NCBI GenBank assembly: GCA_017399065.1
Contig: JAFQEL010000031.1
Location: 62,001 to 126,000 of the forward strand
Direction: 5' to 3'
DNA from: Clostridia bacterium
GTDB taxonomy: Bacteria > Bacillota > Clostridia > Oscillospirales > Acutalibacteraceae
Length of the DNA stretch: 64,000 bases
The position numbers and the translations under genes are program-made. Positions 44,267-52,999 of this stretch are shown here, one piece after another (within the stretch, counting starts at the first letter, position 1; each line of letters begins with the position of its first letter). The notes below the pieces were generated by a model. The model was given only the letters and a program-made list of their open reading frames with translations, did not search any database and was not told the DNA's origin.

Positions 44267-45448
44267 ATGGTTCTTTTCCGTATCTTACTTGCATTGCTGA
44301 CGGTTTTTGGAACGTTGTTTCCGGGTGCCGGTCTGAATTTTGAATATAAGCATCTTCCGATTGAGTTTAAGGTTGAGTCCGTGAACGATATATACGTTCC
44401 TGCGGATAATAACGCAAACGTGGTTGAATATCCCTCAATCATAAAGCTCTGCTATCAGAAGAATGAAGCTGACAACGGCAAATTGCTTGCAACTTTTGAA
44501 AAGTGGGGCGACACTTATCCCATATACGAGAGTAACGATGATGCCGAAACGTGGCAATACGTCTGTACAGTAAAAGATAACCTGAACGAAGGCTACTGGA
44601 ATGAATGGATGCCGTTTCTTTATGAGTTGCCTGCGGATATCGGCGATTTTGAAAAGGGCACAATTATTCTTGCTGCAACGTCAATATACGGCGAAGGCAT
44701 AACCGACAGCACCATAACTCTTTATTCAAGCAACGATGCAGGTAAGTCGTTCAACGCTTTCTGCAACGTTGACAGAGCAGGCGGAATAGATTGGGGCGTG
44801 TGGGAACCGTACTTGATTTATGAAGAAGAAACGGGCAGACTTTTCTGTTTCTATTCAGACGATTCCGACCCCGAGCATTCGCAGAAGCTTGTTTATAAAT
44901 ACACAACCGACCTTGTTAATTGGAGCGAGAAGTTCGAGTGTGTTGCCTGCTCAGATTCTTTACTCAGACCCGGTATGGTTTCAATTACCAGAATGGGCAA
45001 CGGCGAATATTTAATGGTTTACGAGATGGTCGGTATTTTCATGAATCCGATTTATTGCAAAAGGTCAAAATCTCTCGATGACTGGGGCGATATTTCGGAT
45101 TACGGCAAGATAGTTTCTGCAGGCGGCAAAACCTTCGGCTCATCTCCTTGCGTTGCGTGGTCCCCCGTCGGCGGTGAATGCGGAACACTTATTGTTACGG
45201 GTCGTCACGCCATCAGAGGCGAAAGCGACACGGGCGCGGATATGTTCATCAGCTTCGATTACGGCAAAACCTTTGCACCGATTGATAATCCCATTCCGTA
45301 TCAGACCGGTGACCCTTTCATAAAATGCGGTTACAGTCCGTCGCTCTTTTTCTCGGAGGACGGAACAACTCTTTACTATGTCAACAATCCTCCGTGTTAT
45401 GAATCAACCTATAAAATTACGGTTGCAAAAATCAGAATTTCAAAGTGA
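44267..45448 (+). CDS. Secreted GH93-like/sialidase-fold beta-propeller hydrolase
   Basis: A 393-residue protein with an N-terminal signal-like segment (MVLFRILLALLTVFGTLFPG). Asp-box-type repeats of six-bladed propellers are visible: SNDDAETWQYV, SSNDAGKSFNAF, SFDYGKTFAP. The core WEPYLIYEEETGRLFCFYSD, QKLVYKYTTDLVNW and RPGMVSITRMGNGEYLMVYE resembles exo-alpha-1,5-arabinanases (GH93). A role in pectin or arabinan side-chain breakdown is likely; assignment to GH93 rather than another sialidase-fold family is by eye. Confidence 0.75.
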   Translation: MVLFRILLALLTVFGTLFPGAGLNFEYKHLPIEFKVESVNDIYVPADNNANVVEYPSIIKLCYQKNEADNGKLLATFEKWGDTYPIYESNDDAETWQYVCTVKDNLNEGYWNEWMPFLYELPADIGDFEKGTIILAATSIYGEGITDSTITLYSSNDAGKSFNAFCNVDRAGGIDWGVWEPYLIYEEETGRLFCFYSDDSDPEHSQKLVYKYTTDLVNWSEKFECVACSDSLLRPGMVSITRMGNGEYLMVYEMVGIFMNPIYCKRSKSLDDWGDISDYGKIVSAGGKTFGSSPCVAWSPVGGECGTLIVTGRHAIRGESDTGADMFISFDYGKTFAPIDNPIPYQTGDPFIKCGYSPSLFFSEDGTTLYYVNNPPCYESTYKITVAKIRISK

Positions 45449-45871
45449 CTTCTCTGCAAATAAATGTCAATATTTTGTCAACAAGTCAGGATATTTGAGC
45501 TTTAGTGGGTTGCCGGCAAACTGCGGTGAGTTATGACAAGCTGAAACATTTTAACTTCGGTAACCTTCAAGCCCTCAAAGAGATAACTTCATATTATCAA
45601 AAACAACAACCGCTCCGCAGAAAATCTCTGCAGAGTGGTTGTTGTGATATTGATTAATTTACGGCAGGGGAGCGGAATTTCTGAAAAATGTGTTAATTGA
45701 GTTTTGGGCTCTTTGCTTGATTTTTTTGTAAAAAACGGGTAAAAAGCGGTAAAAACCTGCAATTAACCGATGATTTTCGGAACGTATAATATGTTGAAAT
45801 TAATATAAAAAGATGTGAACTGTTTGTTAAAAGAGAGATAATTATGCAAAAACTGCTCGTTAATTAAATTT
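45449..45871. other. Gene-free interval between convergent genes
   Basis: No credible gene. The 18-base repeat ATGTCAATATTTTGTCAA recurs here (45464-45481). A 19-bp imperfect stem, beginning ACAACAACC at 45603 and ending GGTTGTTGT at 45645, is a probable terminator for the GH93-like gene. AT-rich sequence follows to the MATE gene. Confidence 0.65.
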
Positions 45872-47251
45872 TTATTGCGATACTTCAAGCGATTTTTCTG
45901 CATTCAGCTTTTTTGTGATGCGTTTTTTGATTATGAGGTAACAGATAAAATGTATTGCGGAGCAGAGTGCCCACGATATGATATAGGCGATATACAGCGT
46001 TTCCTGCGTCGGGTATGCACGGAAGGCTGTATAAACCCACAGAACTCTGAAAACACATGAGCCAAATACCGAAACTATCATCGGTATTGTGGAGCAGTTC
46101 ATACCTCGGAGCAGACCGACGAAGATCTCCATTACGCCGCAGAGGAAATACGGGAGACAAATGTATTTCAGTCTGACCATTCCGTACGGAATGATAGCTG
46201 CATCCGTTGAGTAAATCTTCAGCAGGGTTTCACCGAAGGCGTAAGAAAGACTTCCGAGCACCAGACCGACTGCTGTTACGATAAATAAGCTGACGACGGC
46301 TACACGTGAAATTCTTTCGGGTTTTTTTGCTCCGACGTTCTGGCTTGTGAACGTAAGAGATGCCTGATAAACCGAATTCATTGCGATATAAGTAAAGCCT
46401 TCGATGTTGCTTGCCGCGGCGTTGCCTGCCATAACCGTTGAGCCGAAGGAGTTGATAGATGACTGTATCAGCACGTTTGAAACAGAGAAGAGGGAGCTCT
46501 GTACACCTGCGGGGAGGCCGACTTTTAGAATTTCGGTAACTTCCTCTTTATGAAAGGCAATCTCTTTTATGCTCAGATGACAGCAGTTTTCAAGCTTGAG
46601 CAAGCATATTATTACAAGTACAGCGGAGATATACTGCGAGATGATAGTTGCCAGTGCAACACCTGCGACGTCCATATGAAACACACATACAAAAAAAAGA
46701 TTGAGTGCGACGTTTACAATACCCGATATAGTGAGAAATATCAGGGGGCGCACCGTGTCGCCCATAGCACGCAGTATTGCTGCACCGAAGTTATACACCA
46801 TAAGCCCCGGCATACCGATAAAATAGATTCGCATATAAACGGTTGCGAGCTCTATTACGTCGGCAGGTGTATCCATCAAAGCTAAGAATACCTTTGAAAG
46901 GCTTAAGCCGATCGCGAGTGTGACGGCACCTGCTATGAGGCTTATTGCTATAGCGGTGTGTACTGAGTCGTGCGCCTTGCGGAAGTTGTGTGCGCCGAGG
47001 TTCCGCGCAACGACAACGCTTGCACCTACGCTCATACCGATAAACAGATTTGTCATAAGATTTATAAGCGAGCCTGTAGATCCGACTGCCGCCAGCGACT
47101 CACTGCCTGCAAACCTGCCGACAACCGCAACGTCGGCGGCATTGTACAGCAGCTGCAATATGCCCGACAGCATCAGCGGTAAAGAAAAAATCAGCACCTT
47201 GCCGAAAAGCGGGCCGTTGCACATATCAATTTCATTTTTTCTTTTTTTCAT
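45872..47251 (-). CDS. MATE-family efflux transporter
   Basis: A 459-residue membrane protein with 12 predicted helices. SLPLMLSGILQLLYNAADVAVVGRFAGSESLAAVGSTGS is the N-terminal MATE signature (read in parts) and the second half repeats the layout (LPAGVQSSLFSVSNVLIQS). Exports organic cations or drugs with Na+ or H+. It starts five bases after the rlmA stop, so both come from the promoter at 48088-48116. An rRNA methyltransferase and an efflux pump together fit a drug-tolerance unit (inference). Confidence 0.92.
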   Translation of the reverse strand: MKKRKNEIDMCNGPLFGKVLIFSLPLMLSGILQLLYNAADVAVVGRFAGSESLAAVGSTGSLINLMTNLFIGMSVGASVVVARNLGAHNFRKAHDSVHTAIAISLIAGAVTLAIGLSLSKVFLALMDTPADVIELATVYMRIYFIGMPGLMVYNFGAAILRAMGDTVRPLIFLTISGIVNVALNLFFVCVFHMDVAGVALATIISQYISAVLVIICLLKLENCCHLSIKEIAFHKEEVTEILKVGLPAGVQSSLFSVSNVLIQSSINSFGSTVMAGNAAASNIEGFTYIAMNSVYQASLTFTSQNVGAKKPERISRVAVVSLFIVTAVGLVLGSLSYAFGETLLKIYSTDAAIIPYGMVRLKYICLPYFLCGVMEIFVGLLRGMNCSTIPMIVSVFGSCVFRVLWVYTAFRAYPTQETLYIAYIISWALCSAIHFICYLIIKKRITKKLNAEKSLEVSQ

Positions 47252-47256
47252 AGCCT

Positions 47257-48054
47257 TTAATCCTTACGGTAAATTCTGATATAAAAGTCAACACAGGTTG
47301 TAAGCGTATCAAGCGACAACAGCTTTGCTTTATCCTGTGCGGACGTGTGATAATAATAGGGTGTCATTTTGAATAACGATTCGATATCATTGCTGTCTGT
47401 TAATGTAATATGACTGACGGCATTGATTGCTTTTTCGAGTGAAAAACCCGGCAAAGACGGTGAATTCTCTTCGTTTTCGTAAGGCTTTTCATAGATGGCG
47501 GCTTTCATTTCCCACAGGTGCTTTGCACCGGGAGAAACGCTGATAAGGTAACCTCCGGGCTTTATTACCCGAAGAAACTCCTTTTCGCAAAACGGAGCAA
47601 AAAGGTGAATTGCACAGTCGATGCTGCCGTCGGCAATCGGGATACCTGCCATATTTGCAACGAAAAACTCTGCTCTGCTTTTCCTTTTTGCGGCAAGACG
47701 TATCATCTCTTTGGAAAGGTCAAAGCCGTAAACGGAGCAGTTGAGATTGTCTGCAATTTTTTCTGCGTAATAGCCCTCACCGCAGCATATGTCAAGAACG
47801 GTTTTCGGGTGAAGGCTTTCTGCTGTATTGCACAGTGCGTCGGATAAGCTGCTGAAATATCCTTTGTCAAGAAAAGCCTTGCGTGAGCGTGCCATATCCT
47901 TGTTGTCACCGATCGAATCGCCGGATTTGCTGCCGGTTAACAGATTGACGTAACCCTCTTTGGCTATGTCAAAGCAATGACCTTTTTCACATACAAAAGA
48001 ACGGTCTTGCCGGGTTAATTCACTTTTACATACGGGGCAAAGCAGAAAATCCAT
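47257..48054 (-). CDS. rlmA: 23S rRNA (guanine-N1)-methyltransferase, RlmA family
   Basis: A 265-residue SAM-dependent methyltransferase. The N-terminal zinc site (CPVCKSEL and CEKGHCFD) and DIAKEGYVNLL are typical of RlmA(I)/RlmA(II), which methylate G745 or G748 in 23S rRNA helix 35. The SAM motif is VLDICCGEGYYAE. The RlmA(II) branch gives resistance to tylosin-like macrolides; which branch this is cannot be told here. GGAG six bases before the ATG at 48054 decides the start. Confidence 0.88.
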   Translation of the reverse strand: MDFLLCPVCKSELTRQDRSFVCEKGHCFDIAKEGYVNLLTGSKSGDSIGDNKDMARSRKAFLDKGYFSSLSDALCNTAESLHPKTVLDICCGEGYYAEKIADNLNCSVYGFDLSKEMIRLAAKRKSRAEFFVANMAGIPIADGSIDCAIHLFAPFCEKEFLRVIKPGGYLISVSPGAKHLWEMKAAIYEKPYENEENSPSLPGFSLEKAINAVSHITLTDSNDIESLFKMTPYYYHTSAQDKAKLLSLDTLTTCVDFYIRIYRKD

Positions 48055-48087
48055 ACAAATCTCCATTATAGCAGTATATTTAACACT

Positions 48088-48116
48088 ATTATATATCACA
48101 AAAACGTCAGAGTCAA
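48088..48116 (-). promoter_or_regulatory. Promoter of rlmA-MATE
   Basis: On the minus strand TTGACT (48111-48116), 17 bases, TATAAT (48088-48093). Confidence 0.75.
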
Positions 48117-48137
48117 ACAAATGCGTTGAATTGCCAC

Positions 48138-48166
48138 TTGAAATTACATCGAAAAAAGTTTATTAT
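48138..48166 (+). promoter_or_regulatory. Predicted promoter of the anchored secreted protein
   Basis: TTGAAA (48138-48143), 17 bases, TATTAT (48161-48166); ACGGAGG precedes the ATG at 48204. Confidence 0.6.
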
Positions 48167-48203
48167 ATATGTATTAACTTTGCATTTGAACACGGAGGTT
48201 TCT

Positions 48204-49421
48204 ATGGTTAAAAAATATTTGGCATTGATTCTGGCTCTTATTGTGATTTCGGTATCGGCAATAACTGCAAATGCGAGCGTTGAACTGACGGAAATTGATG
48301 ATCCGTACGGTATCGTATATAAGGTTTATGATGACAGTGTTGCGGAGCGTGTCAGCATAAGCTGTATTTTTACGGATGATTATGCCGCTATGACGGGTAT
48401 GACTAACGAAGAAAGCCAGAAAAAATACGGCTTTATCAATGCTTCAACATACGTGCAGATTGACTACCGTATCGACGGCGGCGAATGGCAGGCTGACGAA
48501 ATATGGGAGACTACACCAAATGCTGCACAGTACGGCGGAAACGTTCCGGCGGGCGATACGGTAAGGACCTTTGATCTGCTCTATCTTATCAACGAAATTG
48601 ATATTAAAAATGCAGGTGCTCTCGCAAAAAAGGATGACAAGGGCAGAAATGTATTTGATCTCGATAATCATACGCTTGAATTCAGAATCAGAACTACGAT
48701 GACCTTTACGGACAGGATAGCACAGGTCATTACCTCCGAATGGAGCGATACCATAAAGGTCGAGCGTAATAAGGATTTCGGTGAAGCTCCGACTGACCTT
48801 GAAGCTCCTGAGCTTTATGACGCCCGGATTGCTTATCTTGATGATGAAATGCCTTACCTTGCCTTCGAGCTTAAGACTCCTGAGAGTATAAAGGAGGCTG
48901 AGGCTTGGTTCTCAACACAGGAGCCGACCTATGTTACGCTTCTTGTTGAGCTTGACCGTGGTGACGGAGCCTGGGAGAGCGTTAATCTTTCTGTTTCCGC
49001 AGGCCATTACGTCAACGAAACCAAGGCGATTTATCTCACTGCTTCCGACGTGGAAGACGTTTCTGAAATGAAGGTCAGAGCAAGATACGTAACGTATCTT
49101 GAAGATAAGACACTTTATTCAGATTACAGCGACGTGCTTGAGTTTTCCGTGCCCCGTTGGGTAGAGGGTAAGGGTATTATGCACGCAAAGTGTAAGGTTT
49201 GCGGTATATGTTACCCGATTTTCGGTCAGTGTATGTTTGTTATCGGCGGTATAGCATTGCTTGTCGCAGTTGTTGTTGCTGTGCCGGTTAAAATGAACCT
49301 CGATAAGAAAAAGGCAAAAAAGGCTGCTGAGGAAGAGGAAAGGCAGCGCAAGCTCGAGGAAGAGCGTAGAGCATACGATAAGGCTAAGAAAGATAAGAAG
49401 AATAAAAACAAAAAAGGTTGA
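48204..49421 (+). CDS. Secreted, C-terminally anchored protein of unknown function
   Basis: A 405-residue protein. MVKKYLALILALIVISVSAITANA is a cleavable signal peptide (given here in its entirety minus no core residues: Lys3-Lys4, hydrophobic 5-18, Ala-x-Ala at 21-23). The body has two beta-rich, Fn3-like regions (residues about 30-200 and 205-340). A Cys cluster (CKVCGICYPIFGQC) precedes one membrane helix and a very basic Lys/Glu/Arg tail of about 35 residues inside the cell. No family recognised. The start is set by ACGGAGG eight bases upstream. Confidence 0.75.
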   Translation: MVKKYLALILALIVISVSAITANASVELTEIDDPYGIVYKVYDDSVAERVSISCIFTDDYAAMTGMTNEESQKKYGFINASTYVQIDYRIDGGEWQADEIWETTPNAAQYGGNVPAGDTVRTFDLLYLINEIDIKNAGALAKKDDKGRNVFDLDNHTLEFRIRTTMTFTDRIAQVITSEWSDTIKVERNKDFGEAPTDLEAPELYDARIAYLDDEMPYLAFELKTPESIKEAEAWFSTQEPTYVTLLVELDRGDGAWESVNLSVSAGHYVNETKAIYLTASDVEDVSEMKVRARYVTYLEDKTLYSDYSDVLEFSVPRWVEGKGIMHAKCKVCGICYPIFGQCMFVIGGIALLVAVVVAVPVKMNLDKKKAKKAAEEEERQRKLEEERRAYDKAKKDKKNKNKKG

Positions 49422-49439
49422 TTTCAATAACTGAATTTA

Positions 49440-49467
49440 CCTCTCTCCGTATATCAGGAGAGAGGTT
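49440..49467 (+). terminator. Rho-independent terminator
   Basis: ACCTCTCTCC (49440-49449) pairs perfectly with GGAGAGAGGT (49458-49467), followed by TTTTTC. Confidence 0.9.
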
Positions 49468-49506
49468 TTTCATTATATGAAAAATGAAACAAATCTTGCA
49501 AAGCGG

Positions 49507-49536
49507 TTGACATCCTTCACTTTGAAATAGTATAAT
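49507..49536 (+). promoter_or_regulatory. Promoter of the RpiR-cmk-ispH operon
   Basis: TTGACA (49507-49512), 18 bases, TATAAT (49531-49536): both hexamers are consensus. Confidence 0.8.
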
Positions 49537-49574
49537 TATATAGTATGTAATTAATTAAAGAGAGTGGCGGAATT

Positions 49575-50450
49575 ATGACAAAGTCAATTCTCAATAAAAT
49601 AGATGCGCTTTACACAAAGCTTTCAAAGGGTCAAAGAAAAATTGCTGACTACATTATGGAAAGCTATGATAAAGCGGCTTTTATGACGGCTGCACGCTTG
49701 GGCGAGACTGTAGGTGTAAGCGAAAGCACGGTCGTGCGCTTTGCAACAGAGCTCGGCTTTGAGGGCTATCCGTCTTTTCAGAATGATCTGCAGGAGCTTA
49801 TACGCAGTAAGCTCACCAGCGTACAGCGGATGGAGAGTGCAAGCGTACGCATAGGGCAGGATGAGATTCTCGAAACTGTTCTTACGGCTGATTCTTCAAT
49901 GATAAAGGCTACGCTTGAGCAGACTTCAAAAGAAAATTTCAACGGTGCCGTTGAAGCGATAAATAAAGCGAGAACCATATATATTCTCGGTGTACGCAGT
50001 GCGGCAACGCTTGCAAATTTCCTTGCGTTCTATTTCAGACCTGTTTATGAGAATGTTGTTCTTGTTGACAGTGCAAGGGCAAGCGAGGTTTTTGAGCAGA
50101 TATTCCGTATAGACGAAAGAGATATCTGTATTGCAATCAGCTTTCCACGTTACTCAAACCAGACAATAAGTGCACTTCGCTTTATCCACGATAAAAAGGC
50201 GAAGATCATTTCAATTACGGACAGTGAGCTGTCGCCGATTGCACAGTTTGCCGATTATCTTCTGCTTGCACGCAGTACAATGGCGTCATTTGTCGATTCA
50301 CTTGTTGCACCGCTGAGCCTTATCAATGCACTTATCGTTGCTGCGACCTTCAACCGACGCAGTGAGGTTTACGACAACCTCAGCGAACTTGAAAAGATAT
50401 GGGATGAATACAACGTCTACGATAAACAGGAGGCGAGACCTGAAGAATGA
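49575..50450 (+). CDS. RpiR/MurR-family transcriptional regulator
   Basis: A 291-residue regulator with an N-terminal HTH (residues 1-77; QRKIADYIMESYDKAAFMTA, then VSESTVVRFATELGFEGYPSFQ) and a C-terminal SIS domain (about 120-260; IYILGVRSAATLANFLAFYF, FPRYSNQTISALR) that binds phosphosugars. The family usually controls sugar or amino-sugar genes; here it heads a core operon and its stop overlaps the next ATG. Confidence 0.93.
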   Translation: MTKSILNKIDALYTKLSKGQRKIADYIMESYDKAAFMTAARLGETVGVSESTVVRFATELGFEGYPSFQNDLQELIRSKLTSVQRMESASVRIGQDEILETVLTADSSMIKATLEQTSKENFNGAVEAINKARTIYILGVRSAATLANFLAFYFRPVYENVVLVDSARASEVFEQIFRIDERDICIAISFPRYSNQTISALRFIHDKKAKIISITDSELSPIAQFADYLLLARSTMASFVDSLVAPLSLINALIVAATFNRRSEVYDNLSELEKIWDEYNVYDKQEARPEE

Positions 50451-51679
50451 CAAATGAAATAATTGTTATCGGTGCAGGTGCCGCAGGTATGATGGCCGCA
50501 ATTCAGGCAGCTTCAAACGGCAACAGTGTTACGATGCTCGAGCGTAACGACCGACCCGGCAGAAAGATAGTTATAACCGGTAAGGGCAGATGTAACGTTA
50601 CCAACGCAACCAATCTTCTCAACGACCTTATAGCGGCAGTGCCCGTCAACGGCAGGTTTCTTTACAGTGCTTTTTCTTCTTTTATGCCGCAGGATACCAT
50701 GGACTTTTTTGAAGAGCAGGGTGTGCCGCTCAAGATTGAAAGGGGCAACCGTGTTTTCCCTGTTTCCGATTCGTCACTTGATATTGTCGATGCTCTTTAC
50801 GGTGCTGCAAAAAAAGCAGGCGTTAAATTCCGCAAGGGCAGGGCAACCGAGCTTGTGATTGAAAACGGTGAGGTTACTGCGGTTAAAACCGAGGACGGTG
50901 AAAAGCTCGGCTGTACAGGTGTTATAGTCGCTACGGGCGGCAAATCTTACCCGGGCACGGGCTCTACCGGCGACGGATATGCTCTTGCGGCTCAGGCAGG
51001 TCATACCGTAACTCAGCTCAAGCCGTCGCTCGTGCCTCTCGAGGCTCACGAGGGCTTCTGCTCACAGCTTCAGGGCTTGTCACTGCGTAACGTTGCAATC
51101 CGTGTTGAGGACACTCAGAAATACCGTACGGTTTATGAGGATTTCGGTGAGATGATATTTACTCATTACGGTGTTTCGGGTCCGATAATTCTCAGTGCGA
51201 GCTCACATATGCGTGATATGCAGAGAGAAAAATACGTGATTCATATAGACCTCAAGCCTGCTCTTTCACACGAGCAGCTTGACAAAAGAGTAATAAAAGA
51301 TTTTACGGAAAATGCAAACAAAGACTATGTCAATTCGCTCGGTCTTCTTCTGCCCCGTAAGCTCATTCCCGTAATTGTTTCTCTTTCGGGTATCAAGGCT
51401 TCGACAAAGACAAACCAGATTACAAGAGAGCAGAGAGCAGGACTTGTTGACCTGCTCAAGGATTTCAAGGTGACCGTTACGGGCTTCCGTCCGCTTGATG
51501 AGGCGATTATCACATCGGGCGGTGTAAAGGTCAGCGAGGTAGAACCGAAAACAATGAAATCAAAGCTCGTACCAAACCTTGCTTTTGCAGGTGAGGTGCT
51601 TGACGTTGATGCATATACAGGCGGCTTTAATCTGCAGATTGCTTTTTCTACGGGTTATGCCGCAGGTAACAACTTCTGA
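50447..51679 (+). CDS. HI0933/YhiN-type FAD-dependent oxidoreductase
   Basis: A 410-residue flavoprotein. EIIVIGAGAAGMMAAIQA is the dinucleotide-binding motif; ERNDRPGRKIVITGKGRCNVTN and TGGKSYPGTGSTGDGYALA are the family signatures, with TSGGVKVSEVEPKTMKSK and the C-terminal GGFNLQIAFSTGYAAG. Substrate unsettled. ATGA overlap with the regulator; 17 bases before cmk. This gene commonly precedes cmk in Clostridia. Confidence 0.93.
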   Translation: MTNEIIVIGAGAAGMMAAIQAASNGNSVTMLERNDRPGRKIVITGKGRCNVTNATNLLNDLIAAVPVNGRFLYSAFSSFMPQDTMDFFEEQGVPLKIERGNRVFPVSDSSLDIVDALYGAAKKAGVKFRKGRATELVIENGEVTAVKTEDGEKLGCTGVIVATGGKSYPGTGSTGDGYALAAQAGHTVTQLKPSLVPLEAHEGFCSQLQGLSLRNVAIRVEDTQKYRTVYEDFGEMIFTHYGVSGPIILSASSHMRDMQREKYVIHIDLKPALSHEQLDKRVIKDFTENANKDYVNSLGLLLPRKLIPVIVSLSGIKASTKTNQITREQRAGLVDLLKDFKVTVTGFRPLDEAIITSGGVKVSEVEPKTMKSKLVPNLAFAGEVLDVDAYTGGFNLQIAFSTGYAAGNNF

Positions 51680-51696
51680 AACGGGAGGTAAAACAG

Positions 51697-52359
51697 ATGA
51701 TAAATATTGCAATAGACGGACCCGCAGGTGCAGGTAAAAGTACAATCGCAAGAAGACTTGCTTCAAAGCTTGGTTACATATACGTTGATACGGGTGCTCT
51801 TTACCGTGCGGTAGGTGTGAACGCAATGCGCAGCGGTGCCGACACTAAAAATGCAGAGCAGGTTTGTGCAACGCTTGAGGGTGCTGACGTAGGCCTTCGT
51901 TTTGTAGAGGGTGAGCAGCATGTATTCCTCGGAGAAGAGGATGTTTCCGTTGCAATACGTACACCCGAGGCTTCAATGGCTGCTTCAAACGTATCGGCTA
52001 TCCCTGCTGTCAGAGCGTTTCTTTTTGACCTTCAGCGTGATATTGCGGCTAAGAACAACTGCATTATGGACGGCAGAGATATAGGTACGGTTGTGCTTCC
52101 GAATGCTGAGGTCAAGATATTCCTTACCGCTTCTGCTGAGGTGCGTGCCAAACGCAGATATGACGAGCTGCTTGCAAAGGGTATGCAGGCAGATTACAAT
52201 CAGGTGCTCGAAGAGATGATTCAGCGTGACTATCAGGATTCGCACAGAGCGATTGCTCCGCTTAAGCAGGCGGATGATGCAGTGCTTGTCGATACGTCAG
52301 ATATGAACCTCGAGCAGGTTGTTGAAACACTTGATAATATTGTGAAGGAGAAAATATAA
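51697..52359 (+). CDS. cmk: Cytidylate kinase
   Basis: A 220-residue (d)CMP kinase. IAIDGPAGAGKSTIARRLA is the P-loop; DTGALYRAVG and MDGRDIGTVVLPNAEVK are the CMP-binding signatures; the LID region is RRYDELLAKG. Supplies CDP for nucleotide and phospholipid synthesis. GGGAGG lies upstream. One base separates it from plsC. Confidence 0.97.
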   Translation: MINIAIDGPAGAGKSTIARRLASKLGYIYVDTGALYRAVGVNAMRSGADTKNAEQVCATLEGADVGLRFVEGEQHVFLGEEDVSVAIRTPEASMAASNVSAIPAVRAFLFDLQRDIAAKNNCIMDGRDIGTVVLPNAEVKIFLTASAEVRAKRRYDELLAKGMQADYNQVLEEMIQRDYQDSHRAIAPLKQADDAVLVDTSDMNLEQVVETLDNIVKEKI

Positions 52360-52360
52360 A

Positions 52361-52999
52361 ATGGCTTTTGATTATTCTATTGTCCGTGACAGAAAGTATT
52401 ACAATGCCGTAAGAATACCTACAAGGTTTCTTCTCAGACTCGGTCTTAGAATCAAATGTGTAGGTCTTGAGAACGTTCCCAAGGACGGTTCTTTTATCCT
52501 TGCCTGTAACCACATTCATTTTGTCGATCCGGCAGTGCTTCTTGCAAAATTCCCCCGTCCTATTCACTTTATGGCTAAGGAAGAGGCTTTTAAGTCAAGC
52601 AAGCTTGCAGCATGGTTCCTTACACACCTTAACGCTTTTCCTGTAAACAGAAGCAGAAGTGATAAGTCTTCGGTAAACTATGCTATTGAGCTTATAGAGA
52701 AAGGACTCGTTCTCGGTATTTTCCCCGAGGGTACACGTTCAAAGGATCTCAAGCCGCAGAAGGCAAAGGCCGGCGTTGCTCTTATTGCAAGACAGACAAA
52801 GGCTGATATTCTTCCCGCATCCGTTTACTGTGAGAAAAAGGGCGGACTCTTCCGTAAGATTACCGTACGCTACGGTGAGCTTATAAAATATGAGGACCTC
52901 GGTATTACGGAAGAGGGCGGTACACGCGAGCTTCGTGAAGCTACGGATAAGATTATGGGAAAAATCGTTGACCTCTGGGAGGAAGGACATTGCAAATAA
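52361..52999 (+). CDS. plsC: 1-acyl-sn-glycerol-3-phosphate acyltransferase
   Basis: A 212-residue LPLAT acyltransferase with the intact H-x4-D box in CNHIHFVDPAVLL and FPEGTRSKDL. The order cmk-plsC-ispH-rpsA is conserved in Clostridia, so this is probably the housekeeping PlsC. Its 3' end overlaps the following gene by ten bases. Confidence 0.95.
   Translation: MAFDYSIVRDRKYYNAVRIPTRFLLRLGLRIKCVGLENVPKDGSFILACNHIHFVDPAVLLAKFPRPIHFMAKEEAFKSSKLAAWFLTHLNAFPVNRSRSDKSSVNYAIELIEKGLVLGIFPEGTRSKDLKPQKAKAGVALIARQTKADILPASVYCEKKGGLFRKITVRYGELIKYEDLGITEEGGTRELREATDKIMGKIVDLWEEGHCK

Noticed and set aside
45844-45867. Seven-codon frame after AGAGAG, before the MATE gene end
   Set aside because: Too short to support and no attenuator-like structure accompanies it.
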